DNA of 64,000 bases from Elmis aenea (Eukaryota > Arthropoda > Insecta > Coleoptera > Elmidae). Made by a program: the position numbers and the translations under genes. The notes under the pieces were generated by a model. That model was not told the DNA's origin and did not search any database. It saw only the letters and a program-made list of their open reading frames with translations. The DNA is taken from positions 47,126,970 to 47,190,969 of the forward strand of contig OX393579.1 in NCBI GenBank assembly GCA_947652605.1, written 5' to 3'. Numbering within the stretch: position 1 is the stretch's first letter; every line of letters starts with the position of its first letter. Shown piece by piece: positions 53,938 through 64,000 of the stretch.

Positions 53938-54969
53938 TACATTTTCATATCTCTAAACTCTAAAACTCTAAGCTGTTCGTGTGACCAAGGCTCTGGAACG
54001 AATATAAGAGTAACAAAACCAGCAAATGCAGTTGTGGTAGCAGTAACATTTGTCGTTTTAGTTCTGGAATTTGTATGCAGATTGCACTGTTACTGTTCGC
54101 TTTACGGAGATATTTTATTCAAATTACTTATACCCCATTTATCGTTAAACGCAAACACAGCTACATGGATATAGATGCAAATGATTTAACACATCCAGCC
54201 ATAATAATATTAATCGAGGACTAATATAAAAATTTGTTATCTCGCGTACAGGATCCGGTTGTACAAACAAATGTCCGTAATTTAGCCCTGCTTTTATACT
54301 CGCACAAAGGACGATATAATGAATTTGAAATTCGTTTTATTTTTGCGTAATTTATTGTAATGTCGTCGTTATTGCAGCGCGCAATTTCTAGAAAAATTGC
54401 GAAGTTTGTACGATTTCAGAAATACAAAACGACCGCTTTAACTCTTTACAAGTTTACATGGATTAGGAGGTTTTGCATAAGCAGACGTGTTTTAAATGGG
54501 AAGTTGTGAAGGGATTGATAGAGAGCTATTATTTTACTAAGCTGGTTTGTTAACCATCATAATGCTGCTAAGAGTACTAAATTTTGACAAATTATGATGG
54601 CTTAAAAGTAAAACACATATCGGACCAGTCTCGTTAATCTACGTTCCTCTGGTTTATGCACCATGGCAGTGGCGTAGTTAGAGTTTGGGCCGCCCGGGAC
54701 GTTCCCTGAATTTGCCGCCCTTTCTCAATAAGGATTGCCAACTCTTGAGATTTCTAAAAGCAAACAGAGATCGATTTAAAAAAATGGGGGAAGACAATAT
54801 GCGCCGCAAGCGACTTTTTTTAAATTTTAGGTGTTCAAACGTGTTTTAATGCAAAGTTAGATAATGTAGAGTACTTTACCAACATACAAAATTACAGTTT
54901 TATGGCAGAACAGATAGAAAATGTATGAATACGCACAAGATTTAAAAATATGTCCACGATGGCAAGTAC
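53938..54969. other. Non-coding stretch with a hAT end
   Basis: No gene recognised. CAGTGGCGTAGTTAG at 54667, followed by GGGCCGCCCGGGA, is one end of a hAT element related to that at 17418-17706. The other end is not found. Confidence 0.4.
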
Positions 54970-55651
54970 ATTATGGTTTTTAAGATTTTTGGTTGTTGAT
55001 TGGTTGTCATGGAAAATACATAAACTATAGCGACCTGATTGATAGTTGTTGTATAAATTTGGCAAAGAATGTACAAGTAAAATACCAGGTGTGATACATC
55101 AATGAAACCAGAAAAAAAAATCTTTTTGATTATGTAAATGGCAAAAACTGCACCTATAAGAAAAAATAAAGTTGGTTGTTATAAAACAAAAAACTAGTAG
55201 ATAATTAATTAGTGATTACCATCCGATTCGGCTTAAAAAGTTGCTTGGGCAATGTTTTAACAGATTTAAAACATTTTATACTCCAAAGAAGTTATAGACA
55301 TTTTTGTTTTTGTTTTTCTTAATTTTCTTTGATACTGTTTGAGATATTTCCAATTTCTCTTGGGATTATTGATGACCACCGAATTTAACAACTTTGCCAA
55401 ATTTAAACCTATATTTATCGTATTAGCCCGACTATAAGGCGAGGTTTTTATTTAAAAAGGCGACACGTAAATAGGGGTTCGCCTTATATTCGAGTAATAT
55501 TATAATGGTGAGGGAAATGTTTTTTTCTCCAAAAAATCTGATAAAAAAATAGGGTCACCTTATAATCAGGGTCGCCCTATAGTTGGGCCAATACCTCTAA
55601 CTATTATAATAAGCGAGATCCCCTGCTTAAGCTCAAATTTCAAACACCCTG
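54970..55651. mobile_element. Left-truncated copy of the 52208-53098 TIR element, with a nested insertion
   Basis: From about 54970 it follows the centre and right arm of the 52208-53098 element (TTGGTTGTCATGGAAAATAC, CATCCGATTCGGCTTAAAAA, GTTGCTTGGGCAATGTTTTA) and ends in AAACACCCTG followed by TA. The left arm is missing. A 175-bp element interrupts the right arm at 55420-55594. Confidence 0.75.
55420..55594. mobile_element. Small TIR MITE (about 175 bp), nested
   Basis: Left GTATTAGCCCGACTATAAGG and the complement of the right end, GTATTGGCCCAACTATAGGG, form inverted repeats with CG/CGCC-rich subtermini (GGCGACACG, GGTCGCCC). It splits the arm of the 54970-55651 element, as comparison with the uninterrupted arm near 53030 shows. 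Target duplication not resolved. Superfamily not assigned. Confidence 0.7.
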
Positions 55652-55719
55652 TATACATTCTTATAATATGGGTCTATGAGCAATCAAAATCTTGGATTCT
55701 ATGAGCTAATTAGCCCACA

Positions 55720-56910
55720 TAGCACTAACTGCAGCACCACTAAAACGTTCTAAGAACACTTTCATGGAAGAGTCCTATTCAACCATCCATCAGGTCAATT
55801 GGCCAGCATCTTTTCAGCCTTCTGTCACATCCACATCCAGCAGTTGTAATGGCTCTGTATTCTTTCATGGTGTTTAACACTAAAGGTGGGCACTCACTTA
55901 CGGATTTTTGAGAGACCGTTATCCGACAGGCCACGGACTGAAGACAAATAATCGCACAGTTTTCTGACGGATTTCGGCCTGCAGGTAAGATTCACCACAC
56001 ACACAGTTTTCGGATCAGATCTTAAACTGTAGGTCGCGGCTCGCCAAAGATCAACGATGCTGTGTGTGTGAGGTATTGAGGCGATTATCTGCAGGCCGTA
56101 GAGATTTTTGCCTGCAGTCAACGGACTTACTTGCTTCGCGATAATTACCTTCAATTTTGACCTGCGGGCCATTGTCTCTCATAAATCCGCAAGTGAGTGG
56201 CCACCTTTAGCTTCCGAATAACATCCCTAACAAATGGCATATTAAGGTCAACATGCAGAGTTTGGTTGGTGACATATCAGGACGCATTTGTAATAATTCT
56301 AGTGTTTTGACTGACCTATCTGAATTATTGTTAAGTTGGACTTTCTCACACATCCCCAAATCTCCGTTCCGTGAGTCCATATGGGCTTTATGACAACTTT
56401 GTACAATAAGAATTTGTTCTTTAATGATAGGCTTGACGCTCTTCCAATCAGCCAGTTTATATCCTTCACTTTCAAGTCTATTTTCGCCTTTTGATTATAT
56501 GATCTGTCCAGATCATTTTACTGTCTAAATGGAAACCTAAATACTTGGTTTTGCTGGATTGTGGTATCCCTATGCCATTGATGTACACTGGTGAACATTT
56601 ATTTTTCCGTAACGTAAAAGTAACTTGCACAGTTTTAGTTTCCATTATTCCAGCAGTTAATGTAAATGGTTTTGTAATTTATTGGCGGTTGTTACTAGGT
56701 CCCCATTGGTGGCAAGAATCGCCATTTTATCCGCGAACGTCCCGGGTGTGGTGCTATTAACATTAACAGTTGGTAGATCGCTTGCACACAGCACGTACAG
56801 AAGTGGCCCAATTACATTGCCTTGGGAAACACCCACATTGTTTGTAAAATTTCCGGACACCTCCAGGTTTACCCTTGCTCTAAAATCTCGATCACTTTAG
56901 TATGATTTGA
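55720..56910 (-). pseudogene. Jockey-type LINE reverse transcriptase relic, split by a MITE
   Basis: From about 56905 on the minus strand: LEVSGNFTNNVGVSQGNVIG, PLLYVLCASDLPTVNVNSTT, PGTFADKMAILATNGDLVTT. Next comes VQVTFTLRKNKCSPVYINGI, GIPQSSKTKYLGFHLDSKM, and after further stops PFVRDVIRK. Beyond the MITE at 55881-56209 it resumes with LNTMKEYRAITTAGCGCDRR and LKRCWPIDL. GVxQGxxxGPLLY is RT block 4. FADK is the catalytic FADD box with the second Asp mutated to Lys. TKYLGFHLD is the block after it. RRLKRxWPxDL is the Jockey C-terminus. Several stops also break the frame. The copy is 5'-truncated and dead. Confidence 0.9.
55881..56209. mobile_element. TIR MITE, 329 bp, inside the Jockey relic
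   Basis: Ends TAAAGGTGGGCACTCACTTA and the complement of the right end, TAAAGGTGGCCACTCACTTG, are inverted repeats of about 36 bp with three or four mismatches. The interior is GC-richer and has further inverted CTGCAGGC-type motifs. Joining the flanks restores the order of the Jockey coding sequence. An 8-bp duplication is not evident. Ends and size suggest a hAT-like MITE, but that is a guess. The 92-codon minus-strand frame over it is not a gene. Confidence 0.78.
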
Positions 56911-58344
56911 AAATTTTGAAGTATGGTAGAGGTAGCTTGGGTTTGATTTTCTATAAAAATGGTCAATATACAGTAGCCTATTTATCTGAATAAAGAATAC
57001 GGACATGCCAAGTTCTTGACAAAAAAAAATTGTTCGTTGAAATATAAAGAGTTAAAAACGATTTTTAATAAAGTCATCAGATTTTGAATACAAGCGAGTT
57101 ACATACTGTACACTGTCCTTTTGTATTTAATTATTAAAATAAGTATCTACATCATTAGGATAAATACTACATTTCTGGTAAATAAAACTCTTATTTCAAA
57201 GCGTTACATCCACTTTAAACATTCCGTTTCAATATCCTCTTCACCATCCAATTCAACGGTTTAAAAAAAAAACTCCAAATGAGATATCGCGTAATAAACG
57301 AAGTTTAGAAAAATTGTATCTTGTAGAACACTTACCTTTTTCGTTCGCAATAAAAGCGTCGCGGCAAATAACTAAAGCTAACTCAACAATAACGTCCAAA
57401 AATATCTTGGTAACAGTGTAACCAAGTGAAAAAACAATTAGATAACATAAATTGGTTATTTATTTCGAAATTGTGCAAGAATTTCACCCTCTACAACGTT
57501 ATTTTCTTATTTCTTAGACGTTGCGTTGACGGTGATATTGTCTTTATAAACTTTATTTCATACATGAAACTGCATAGTAAAAGGATAAAAAAATACATGT
57601 AATTTAAAAGAATTTCTCTCGAGTTTGCCAGGAATTTTTCTTTGCATTTAAATATTTACTTTTTCGTAGCTATATCCTTTATACTCTTTATGTTTAATAA
57701 ACAAGCAAAATATGGGCGCCATTTTGAATAAATCTTTTTATTCTGTGTATAGCACGTAAACAACATCGGTCGAATCTTGCGTCTTCGATGAAAATTTCAA
57801 TAACTTGTTGGCGATCGACTTAACATAACGAGACGTGCTATCATTCCCGGAGGTGTTGCAAACGAAGATATAAGGTGTTGACGTCAAACAACAAAAATTG
57901 CAGTAGGTCATGGTATCGATTTACTGACAGCTACTTGAGACATGTGACAAGTGACTCAAGATCTGCTGACAAATTTTTAAAAGAAAATGAAGTAGAGTTT
58001 GTTGCTAAGCTGTTTTAAAATAAAAATCTAGTTAAAAGTAAAGAAAAACGAAAACATTTGTTTTAAGTAAAACAGGACAACTGTGAATTTGTGATGAATT
58101 GTGATTGTACAGGGTGATAACAAAATGATATTTTTAAATTGAACCGTATTCACACATTTTGAGTATAATTTAGATTCTGGTCAAAGTCAAACTGATCAAC
58201 ATATTTGTTTTTGTTCAAAATTCTTATAGTAATACTACGTTAGCAATTGACTTTTGTTTTTTAAATGGCGTCGTATTTTTGAAAAACGAAAACTTAAGTT
58301 CCAAATAAACGGATGTCCTTAAAAGTAAAGTGTTGTCTATCTAT
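56911..58344. other. Non-coding stretch
   Basis: No gene recognised. CAGGGTGATAACAAAATG at 58110 is a solitary element end, similar to that at 41135. A GC-richer patch lies at about 57765-57900. Confidence 0.4.
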
Positions 58345-58655
58345 ATGCGAGTTTTTAGTTCTATTGACTCAATAATATTTACATCTACACCCATTTCATT
58401 TCGTGTATCTTTGTTTTTCTTCTTGTCTGTTCTTGTAAAGCCACAGCATCGTCGACATTGGTCTATTTCCATCGCCTTGATCCTTGACGTCTCCGACTGT
58501 CGTATTTCTTATAATTCTGATCAGCATTTACTTACTACTAATTTAAAAAGAGTAGGTGCTTTGCTGCATCCTTGTCCAAACTCTTTTGTGATTTTAATTT
58601 CAGATGACATTTGCTGTCCAAGTTTTATGTTGCTTGTAGTGTTGTACATTAATTT
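58345..58655 (-). pseudogene. LINE reverse-transcriptase relic with internal deletion
   Basis: The minus strand reads YNTTSNIKLGQQMSSEIKIT, KEFGQGCSKAPTLFKLVV, then, after two stops, ETSRIKAMEIDQCRRCCGFT, RTDKKKNKDTRNEMGVDVNI. FGQGC-xxPTLF is RT block 4 (usually VRQGCPLSPTLF). It passes almost directly into SRIKAMEMDFWRR, which normally lies about 200 residues further on, so the YADD catalytic region and the LYGSE block have been deleted. Stops add to the damage. Confidence 0.8.
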
Positions 58656-58783
58656 TTTTAAATTTGTTGGATTTAATAAAAAATGGCAAACCACCATGTT
58701 TGATCAGAATTCATTTATCATAGCATCATGGTAATCCTAAATGTTTGAGCTTAGAGCATATACTTAATTCTTATACTTTAGTA

Positions 58784-59057
58784 TAGGGGTTCCCAAAGTT
58801 TTGATTAGGCGGGTCAAATTGTAAACTCCGAATATTTGGCAGGCCAAAAACAAAGTGTTTTTGAAACCTTGATTAGTGGAGAACCAACAAAAACTCGAAA
58901 TGTCAAAACATTGTAGTTATATACCTACAATTTTTTTGGTGAAAATCAAATTATCTGGTATGATTTCAAGATGGGGGATGATCTGACATCGCGCGGGCCG
59001 TATTTTTAGGGTTCGCGGGCCGCATTTGTCCCGCGGGCCGTACTTTGGGAACCCCTG
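58784..59057. mobile_element. hAT MITE, 274 bp
   Basis: Ends TAGGGGTTCCCAAAG and CTTTGGGAACCCCTG are inverted. An exact 8-bp duplication, CTTTAGTA, flanks it (58776-58783, 59058-59065). The right half has CGCGGGCCGTA repeats (about 58993-59040), while the left half has the decayed GGCGGGTCAAA and GGCAGGCC. No coding sequence. Confidence 0.9.
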
Positions 59058-59065
59058 CTTTAGTA

Positions 59066-61995
59066 ATACAGTTACAACTAAGGTTACAGAAATTGACATC
59101 AATTATCTTGATAATGAAAAACTGTTTAAACCGAAGTCTAAAATTATTTTTATACAACTACAACAAATTATTTGTAATGAAACGATTATTAATTTACTGA
59201 TACGATTACTTTTTAATGTATATCAGCAAAAAAATTTACCAAAAAATTCATTTTCCATTTGCGTTTTCTAAACAAAGCCGTGTTCCAATCAGCAGTATAA
59301 TAATACAGGAGCAGAATATGCACGCTGCATGTAAAACAGTTATTTTGCCACAAATATATACATCATCGCTCGCAAATTAAAGCAGTTTCCATCTATTTTT
59401 GTCGGCAAATCTAATCTGGCAAACTCTGATTTGCATCATTTTAAATCAAACAGTACTATTCAATACTGTTCTGCATCAAACGTTGAATGTTCATTTATTG
59501 ACTTATCTATTAATGCTTATTTGATTCACAGAATTATAAACTCCAAGTTTTTTTTAAATTAAAAGCCTAAAATAAAAATATATTAATTGTTTACAGAGTG
59601 TACGCGATTAAAATTATTTTTTTTTTATTGCAGCCATTTTTTGGAAGTGATATAAAACGACTTTTAGTTTAACGAACAGGGTTTTATTTTTGTTATAACT
59701 ATATTGCAAATTCCTAGATTATTATTGGCGATGGAAAACTCAGAGATGTGTAGCTTTTTTAAGGGCAAATAATTTAGCTAATTAGTTTTTTTTATACCCT
59801 TTAAAAGATTTTTATCTTAAAACGGGCTCAAAATGTTACCAACGTTTTTTGGTCGTCAGTAATAATCGACATAGCTATCAAAATTAAATACATTGATCTT
59901 TAAGTATCTGTAATTTTCTTACAATATTGTTATCTTTCGTGACGTAAGCTCCAACAATACCTACGCAAAAAGGAATTCTAATTTAATTCAAACAACTTTT
60001 TTATTTTAGTTGTTTGACGTATTGCAAAACCAGTTTACTTTTTTTAGTACGAAATCAGTCAAAGAATCTATCTACCCCGAGTTTAGGGTTAAAACGGTTT
60101 TCTCGTAACGCAGGCTGAAACAGTTACATTCTGTAAGTACAAAAGCTATAAACCGCTGAACGATTTAAGTGTATTAGAAAGGTGTTCAAAGAAAAAATCT
60201 TCGTGCATTGAAATAAAAGTCTTTATTCTGTTTGATTTAAAACATTTTCAACAAATTCAATGCATTATTTTTTTGAATTCCTATCCCGAACATTTTTTAA
60301 ATCTGTTGTTGTTGTACCTATCTCTTAAGTCAAGAAATATATCCTGCAAAATTGCCCTACCAACGGCTTATCAAATAACACCTGATTTTAAATGTCACTT
60401 ACTGCATTATTTCAATCGGATTTTGTTAATTTCATATATAAAAATGTCTTGAGCCTTTGAAATTAAGGTATAATTAATTGCAAACTGCTATTTTTACTGT
60501 TTTAAGCTGGATCACTTAAATGTTTTGATGTGGTCATTTTGTGACGTCACCCACTAGATTTTTTAAATATTAAAGCAGTCTTCTTCTCTTAGCGTTTGCA
60601 GCGTAAATAGTTTGTTGAGTAGTTTACATATTGTGACGTGTGATTATTCTTTTTTATTAATAGAGTATCTTTAATCTATCGAAGTTGTATCAGATTTAGA
60701 AGTCATATTGTTTTATTTATGACGCAATAATTTTACGTGGTTTACAAATCAAATGTGCTTTTGCATATCTTGACGGTCGTAACTCTGAAACAAGACGTTG
60801 CATAGGGGTTAATGAGCTATTAAACAGGTTCAGAACTAAATTTACAAATTTTAAACCGTTTTAATACAGACTAAGAACAATATCGATTTAAAAATGAACA
60901 GAAATTACTCTGAACAAATTTAACTCCATTAAGTTATCAGCTGCAATTCATAATTCTCGAGTATTAGCCCGGCATATTTTGCATTAATTTTTAATCGAGT
61001 TTGCATATCTTTCTTTTGAGTTAACTTCTCCCTGCCTTTGTGTGTTTTTCTTTTCAACTCTCTATTTATTTTTTATTTCTATTTTTGCTATAGCAAGAGG
61101 CTTGAGCAGGGTTTCTATTTGTCCTGGCTCAAGGGCATACTTGTTGTTGATAACAAGTTCATTCTTGATCATATATTGGTCTGTGCTTATCTTCCAAAAG
61201 TAGTAGCGTAGACAATATCTTAAAACAGAGGTTATCTAAACCACTAAATTGAAAAAAGCCTTTTTAAGAGATAAACAAATTTGATGCCATATTTGACGTT
61301 TTCCAAGTCTTCCATGACATTCACAATATGAAAAATTGTGTAAGGTATTTTTCTATTTACTGATGTAATTTGTGCTTATTTCTTATACAGACTTAGAATA
61401 AAATATATTTATTTCACTTAGAATAACGTTAAACGAACCAAATGACTTGCCATACACGTAATGTGCAATCATTTGAGTGGTTTTAATTCATTTTCATGTA
61501 GGGGAACATGTGTCGTAACGGAATAGTGGGGCACAAAAGAGTGTAGCCTTTATTTAACCCAGAATAGGGCCAATTTCCTGGATTTATTTAGAGTTTTAGA
61601 ACTATGTGGATACTGTGTGTTCTACAACTGTACAATCGGACGCCATTTGTCAATAGTATTTGTGTATTATTTTATATTTGTGGTGATTATACAGTACTAA
61701 AAACGTCTTTCATTGCATGTAGGTAAATTTGAGCTACATTTAAATCATACATTAGTATACTGTGATATTAGAGTATTTTATTAGGCCCTGATCTTTTTTT
61801 GTCATCGACTTTCATGTCAGAATTTTTGCCGTGACGACTGTATAAGCTGTTTGAAACCACTGGGCAGGATAGGATGGGGCAAAACGGGGCACTACACCGT
61901 TATGCTTCGTGTGTATGCCTTCCAAAAAAAGCATCAATATTAGCAAAACCTGTAGACCTAATCCTCCAATCGTTCAATAGCTCCATTATGTAGTT
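59066..61995. other. Non-coding stretch
   Basis: No gene recognised in nearly 3 kb. A CRE-like TGACGTCA occurs at 60542-60549. GGGGCA motifs occur at about 61530 and 61875-61895, similar to ends of some insect repeats, without a definable element. Confidence 0.4.
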
Positions 61996-62515
61996 ACAAA
62001 GAAGAATAAAAGAATCTTCATAGTGTCCGACAGCCAAGTCGGAAGTAAACTCAGGACTTGTTCTGAACTGTATCCGGGCACTTAACGTGTTAGGAAGCAG
62101 GAATAATGTTGCTCGTGCTCAGGGCACACTAATATGCCAGGGAACGAGAAGGCAGATCGCCTAGCCAAATTTGGCAGCGAGACACCTTTCTTCCGACCAG
62201 TACCCGCAGTTTGTACATCCTATGGAACAGCCAAGCGGTGTCTTAATGGCATATTAATAAAGGCTACAGGACTCGTCACAGGTCCCTGTGGGCGAAACAA
62301 ACACTTCTACATAATAGCGCTCTCAGAGACCGATAAATGCAAAGGATGTGGTGCAGAAGAAGAAACTCCTCTTCACGTAATATGTCAGTGTGATTCACAC
62401 ATTATCGGAGTAGACTTCTGAGGATGGAAAAGCCAACCAGGAAGAGTTAAGAAAAACACCCTTAAATAAAATCCTGGAGTTTTTCAAAAACACAGGACTT
62501 CTTTAAGGGGCTATC
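61996..62515 (+). pseudogene. LINE RNase H domain and C-terminal zinc-knuckle relic
   Basis: The frame starts RIFIVSDSQVGSKLRTCSEL, where SDSQ holds a catalytic Asp of the RNase H domain. After a frameshift it continues GHTNMPGNEKADRLAKFGSE, the last RNase H block (GH-GIPGNE-AD-LA-). Next come GPCGRNKHFYIIALSETDKC and KGCGAEEETPLHVICQC, the Cys-Cys-His-Cys cluster that ends many R1/I/Jockey-group LINE proteins. About 80 bp on, ILEFFKNTGLL and a stop mark the usual C-terminus. The ATG-initiated stretch 62134-62421 is only the intact part after the frameshift. No reverse transcriptase is seen upstream, so the copy is 5'-truncated. Confidence 0.83.
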
Positions 62516-63106
62516 ACCAGAGGGTACAGTAGACCAATAGGTCGCTGTACAGGAACCCGGAAGGGGACCACCTCCGCGGAAATAAATATACAGAGAAGAA
62601 ACTGATAAAAATGATGAATGCCTATATTGTCATGATTATTGTAAAGAATAGATTAGATATTTCTCTTGTCAGTAACGGACTCATAACTCTTGTGCTGGAT
62701 TTGAAAGTGATAAGAACTATGCTGTACACATTTGTGTTTATTGTAAAACATGATTTTCTGTTAGAGAAAAAGTTACATTTTATATTATATGACTAAAAAA
62801 AGGAAAGTACCCCCATGTTACCCCACCTATGATACAAAAAAGGGGGCATATTTTATGTATTTGTTTCAACTGGTATATTTCTTAATTATTATTACTTAAC
62901 TAGCACTTAGCCCGTCCTAGGACGGGTATATTGTATATATTAAATTTAAATTATTACTTTTTATAATACCGTGAGCTGCAAGTTAGACACTCGTATGTTA
63001 CCGGTGAGTAAAAATTTACGGTTTATTAGACACAACTCAGTCGGTCAAATGAACCCGTAGTAGTTTACTGCGTTACAGATATTTTGTAGCTATATTCATG
63101 CGTTTT
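62516..63106. other. Non-coding stretch with a 16-bp palindrome
   Basis: No gene recognised. The perfect palindrome CCCGTCCTAGGACGGG lies at 62911-62926. The first bases may be LINE 3' UTR. Confidence 0.45.
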
Positions 63107-63262
63107 AGAGTCACAGAGTCACAGAGTCACAGTCACAGAGTCACAGAGTCACAGAGTCACAGAGTCACAGTCACAGAGTCACAGAGTCACAGAGTCACAG
63201 AGTCACAGAGTCACAGAGTCACAGAGTCATAGAGTCACAGAGTGACAGTCAGAGTCACAGAG
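63107..63262. repeat. Minisatellite, AGAGTCAC units
   Basis: About 18 units of AGAGTCAC, with occasional shortened AGTCAC units and single-base variants near the right edge (AGAGTCAT, AGAGTGAC). It is nearly homogeneous, so probably length-variable between individuals. Confidence 0.95.
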
Positions 63263-63269
63263 TCAGCCT

Positions 63270-64000
63270 GGACTTTTATATGTATGATTGTTATCCAAAC
63301 ATCGTTTCTAGTTATTTATTTGTTAATGAGGAACTGATGTAACTAAAACTAAAATCTTGATTTACTTGATATAAAATATATCTTCTGAAACGTTAAATAC
63401 CCCATTCTTGTCCACTTTACGCTACATAAGATTTGGATAATTCTGACAATCTTTTTTGTCGTATGGGCTTAAAGTATTTCAATCAACGAAGCAGTGCTAG
63501 ATTACAAAATTTTATAACAAATATAAGAAGAAGAATAAAATAAACGACATAGATAAGATGAATCATTTTTCAATGAAACACACAAATAAAAGTTGAAGTA
63601 AATACAACACAAGTTGGGAGTAAATAATAAATTTTAATTGGTATAATGGAACAATAATGACATTACGCGATGTTAAGGCCATAAAATGTAACAAATACGA
63701 AGTAAAACATCATGTGCAACTTCAAGAAGATCAATACTCCGAAGCCAATACGTTCAACGTCAGTTTTCAGCCATATATCAGTGATATTGATTAATAAATA
63801 TTAACGCCAAGTGATTCAATGACACAATTTCCATAAATGAGGGCGCCGTCGTAAAAAAACACGATAAATTTTATTGTATAAATTCAGTATCAACCGTAAC
63901 CCTTGTATATATATGCAATAACATGTTAACACCGTCGCTCACGTACAAAACACTAATGTGCTGTATAATATAAAATACTTTAGAGCTAGGAAACACGTCT
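63270..64000. other. Non-coding AT-rich stretch
   Basis: No gene or repeat boundary recognised up to the window end. Confidence 0.45.

Noticed and set aside
55894..56172. 92-codon minus-strand ORF
   Set aside because: It lies entirely inside the 329-bp MITE and has no recognisable similarity.
61499..62830. GGGGAACATG...CATGTTACCCC as terminal repeats of one element
   Set aside because: Only a few bases agree and the LINE relic between them is independent; not enough for an element call.

Overview
The window is AT-rich eukaryotic nuclear DNA, most likely from an insect. The element set (BEL/Pao, piggyBac, PIF/Harbinger, many hAT elements with 8-bp target duplications, mariner, Jockey-type LINEs and TA-flanked elements ending CAGGGTG/CACCCTG) fits an insect. 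A beetle is a guess. I recognise no host protein-coding gene, no tRNA or rRNA gene and no CRISPR array. Nearly every interpretable feature is a transposable element, its relic, or a tandem repeat.

Layout. 1-10.4 kb: two hAT elements with exact 8-bp duplications (1378-2441, with a decayed transposase C-terminus; 3469-4365, inserted in a LINE), a 2.35-kb PIF/Harbinger element (5865-8210) carrying two decayed genes and broken by a TA-flanked foldback element, and a palindrome cluster (9954-10365). 10.9-17.7 kb: hAT elements at 10951-11500, 14718-15419 (nested in a larger TIR element) and 17418-17706. 17.9-24.7 kb: a complete BEL/Pao LTR retrotransposon (18149-24523) with indistinguishable LTRs, a 5-bp target duplication and one intact 1727-codon polyprotein, sitting inside an older inverted-repeat element. 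25-33.3 kb: a LINE relic, a 2.1-kb TIR element with a zinc-finger pseudogene, a 627-bp TIR element, a probable solo LTR, a Tc1/mariner-superfamily transposase relic and an internally deleted piggyBac element with TTAA duplications. 34-50 kb: two copies of a 16-bp repeat, a hAT MITE, an eight-unit 148-bp satellite with dimeric structure, a tandem duplication, a perfect 25-bp hairpin and a second possible solo LTR. 50-64 kb: a mariner relic, sequences shaped like hammerhead ribozyme cores, two LINEs interrupted by TIR or hAT elements, two further LINE relics, and an AGAGTCAC minisatellite.

The nested insertions give a relative history: LINEs first, then hAT and TA-flanked elements, with the BEL/Pao copy the youngest and the only one that looks able to move. 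The genes do not form a host pathway. I found no convincing new multi-gene system. The best leads are the young BEL/Pao copy, the hammerhead-like cores, the dimeric satellite, and a foldback element that retains the first codons of a DUF4817-type gene.
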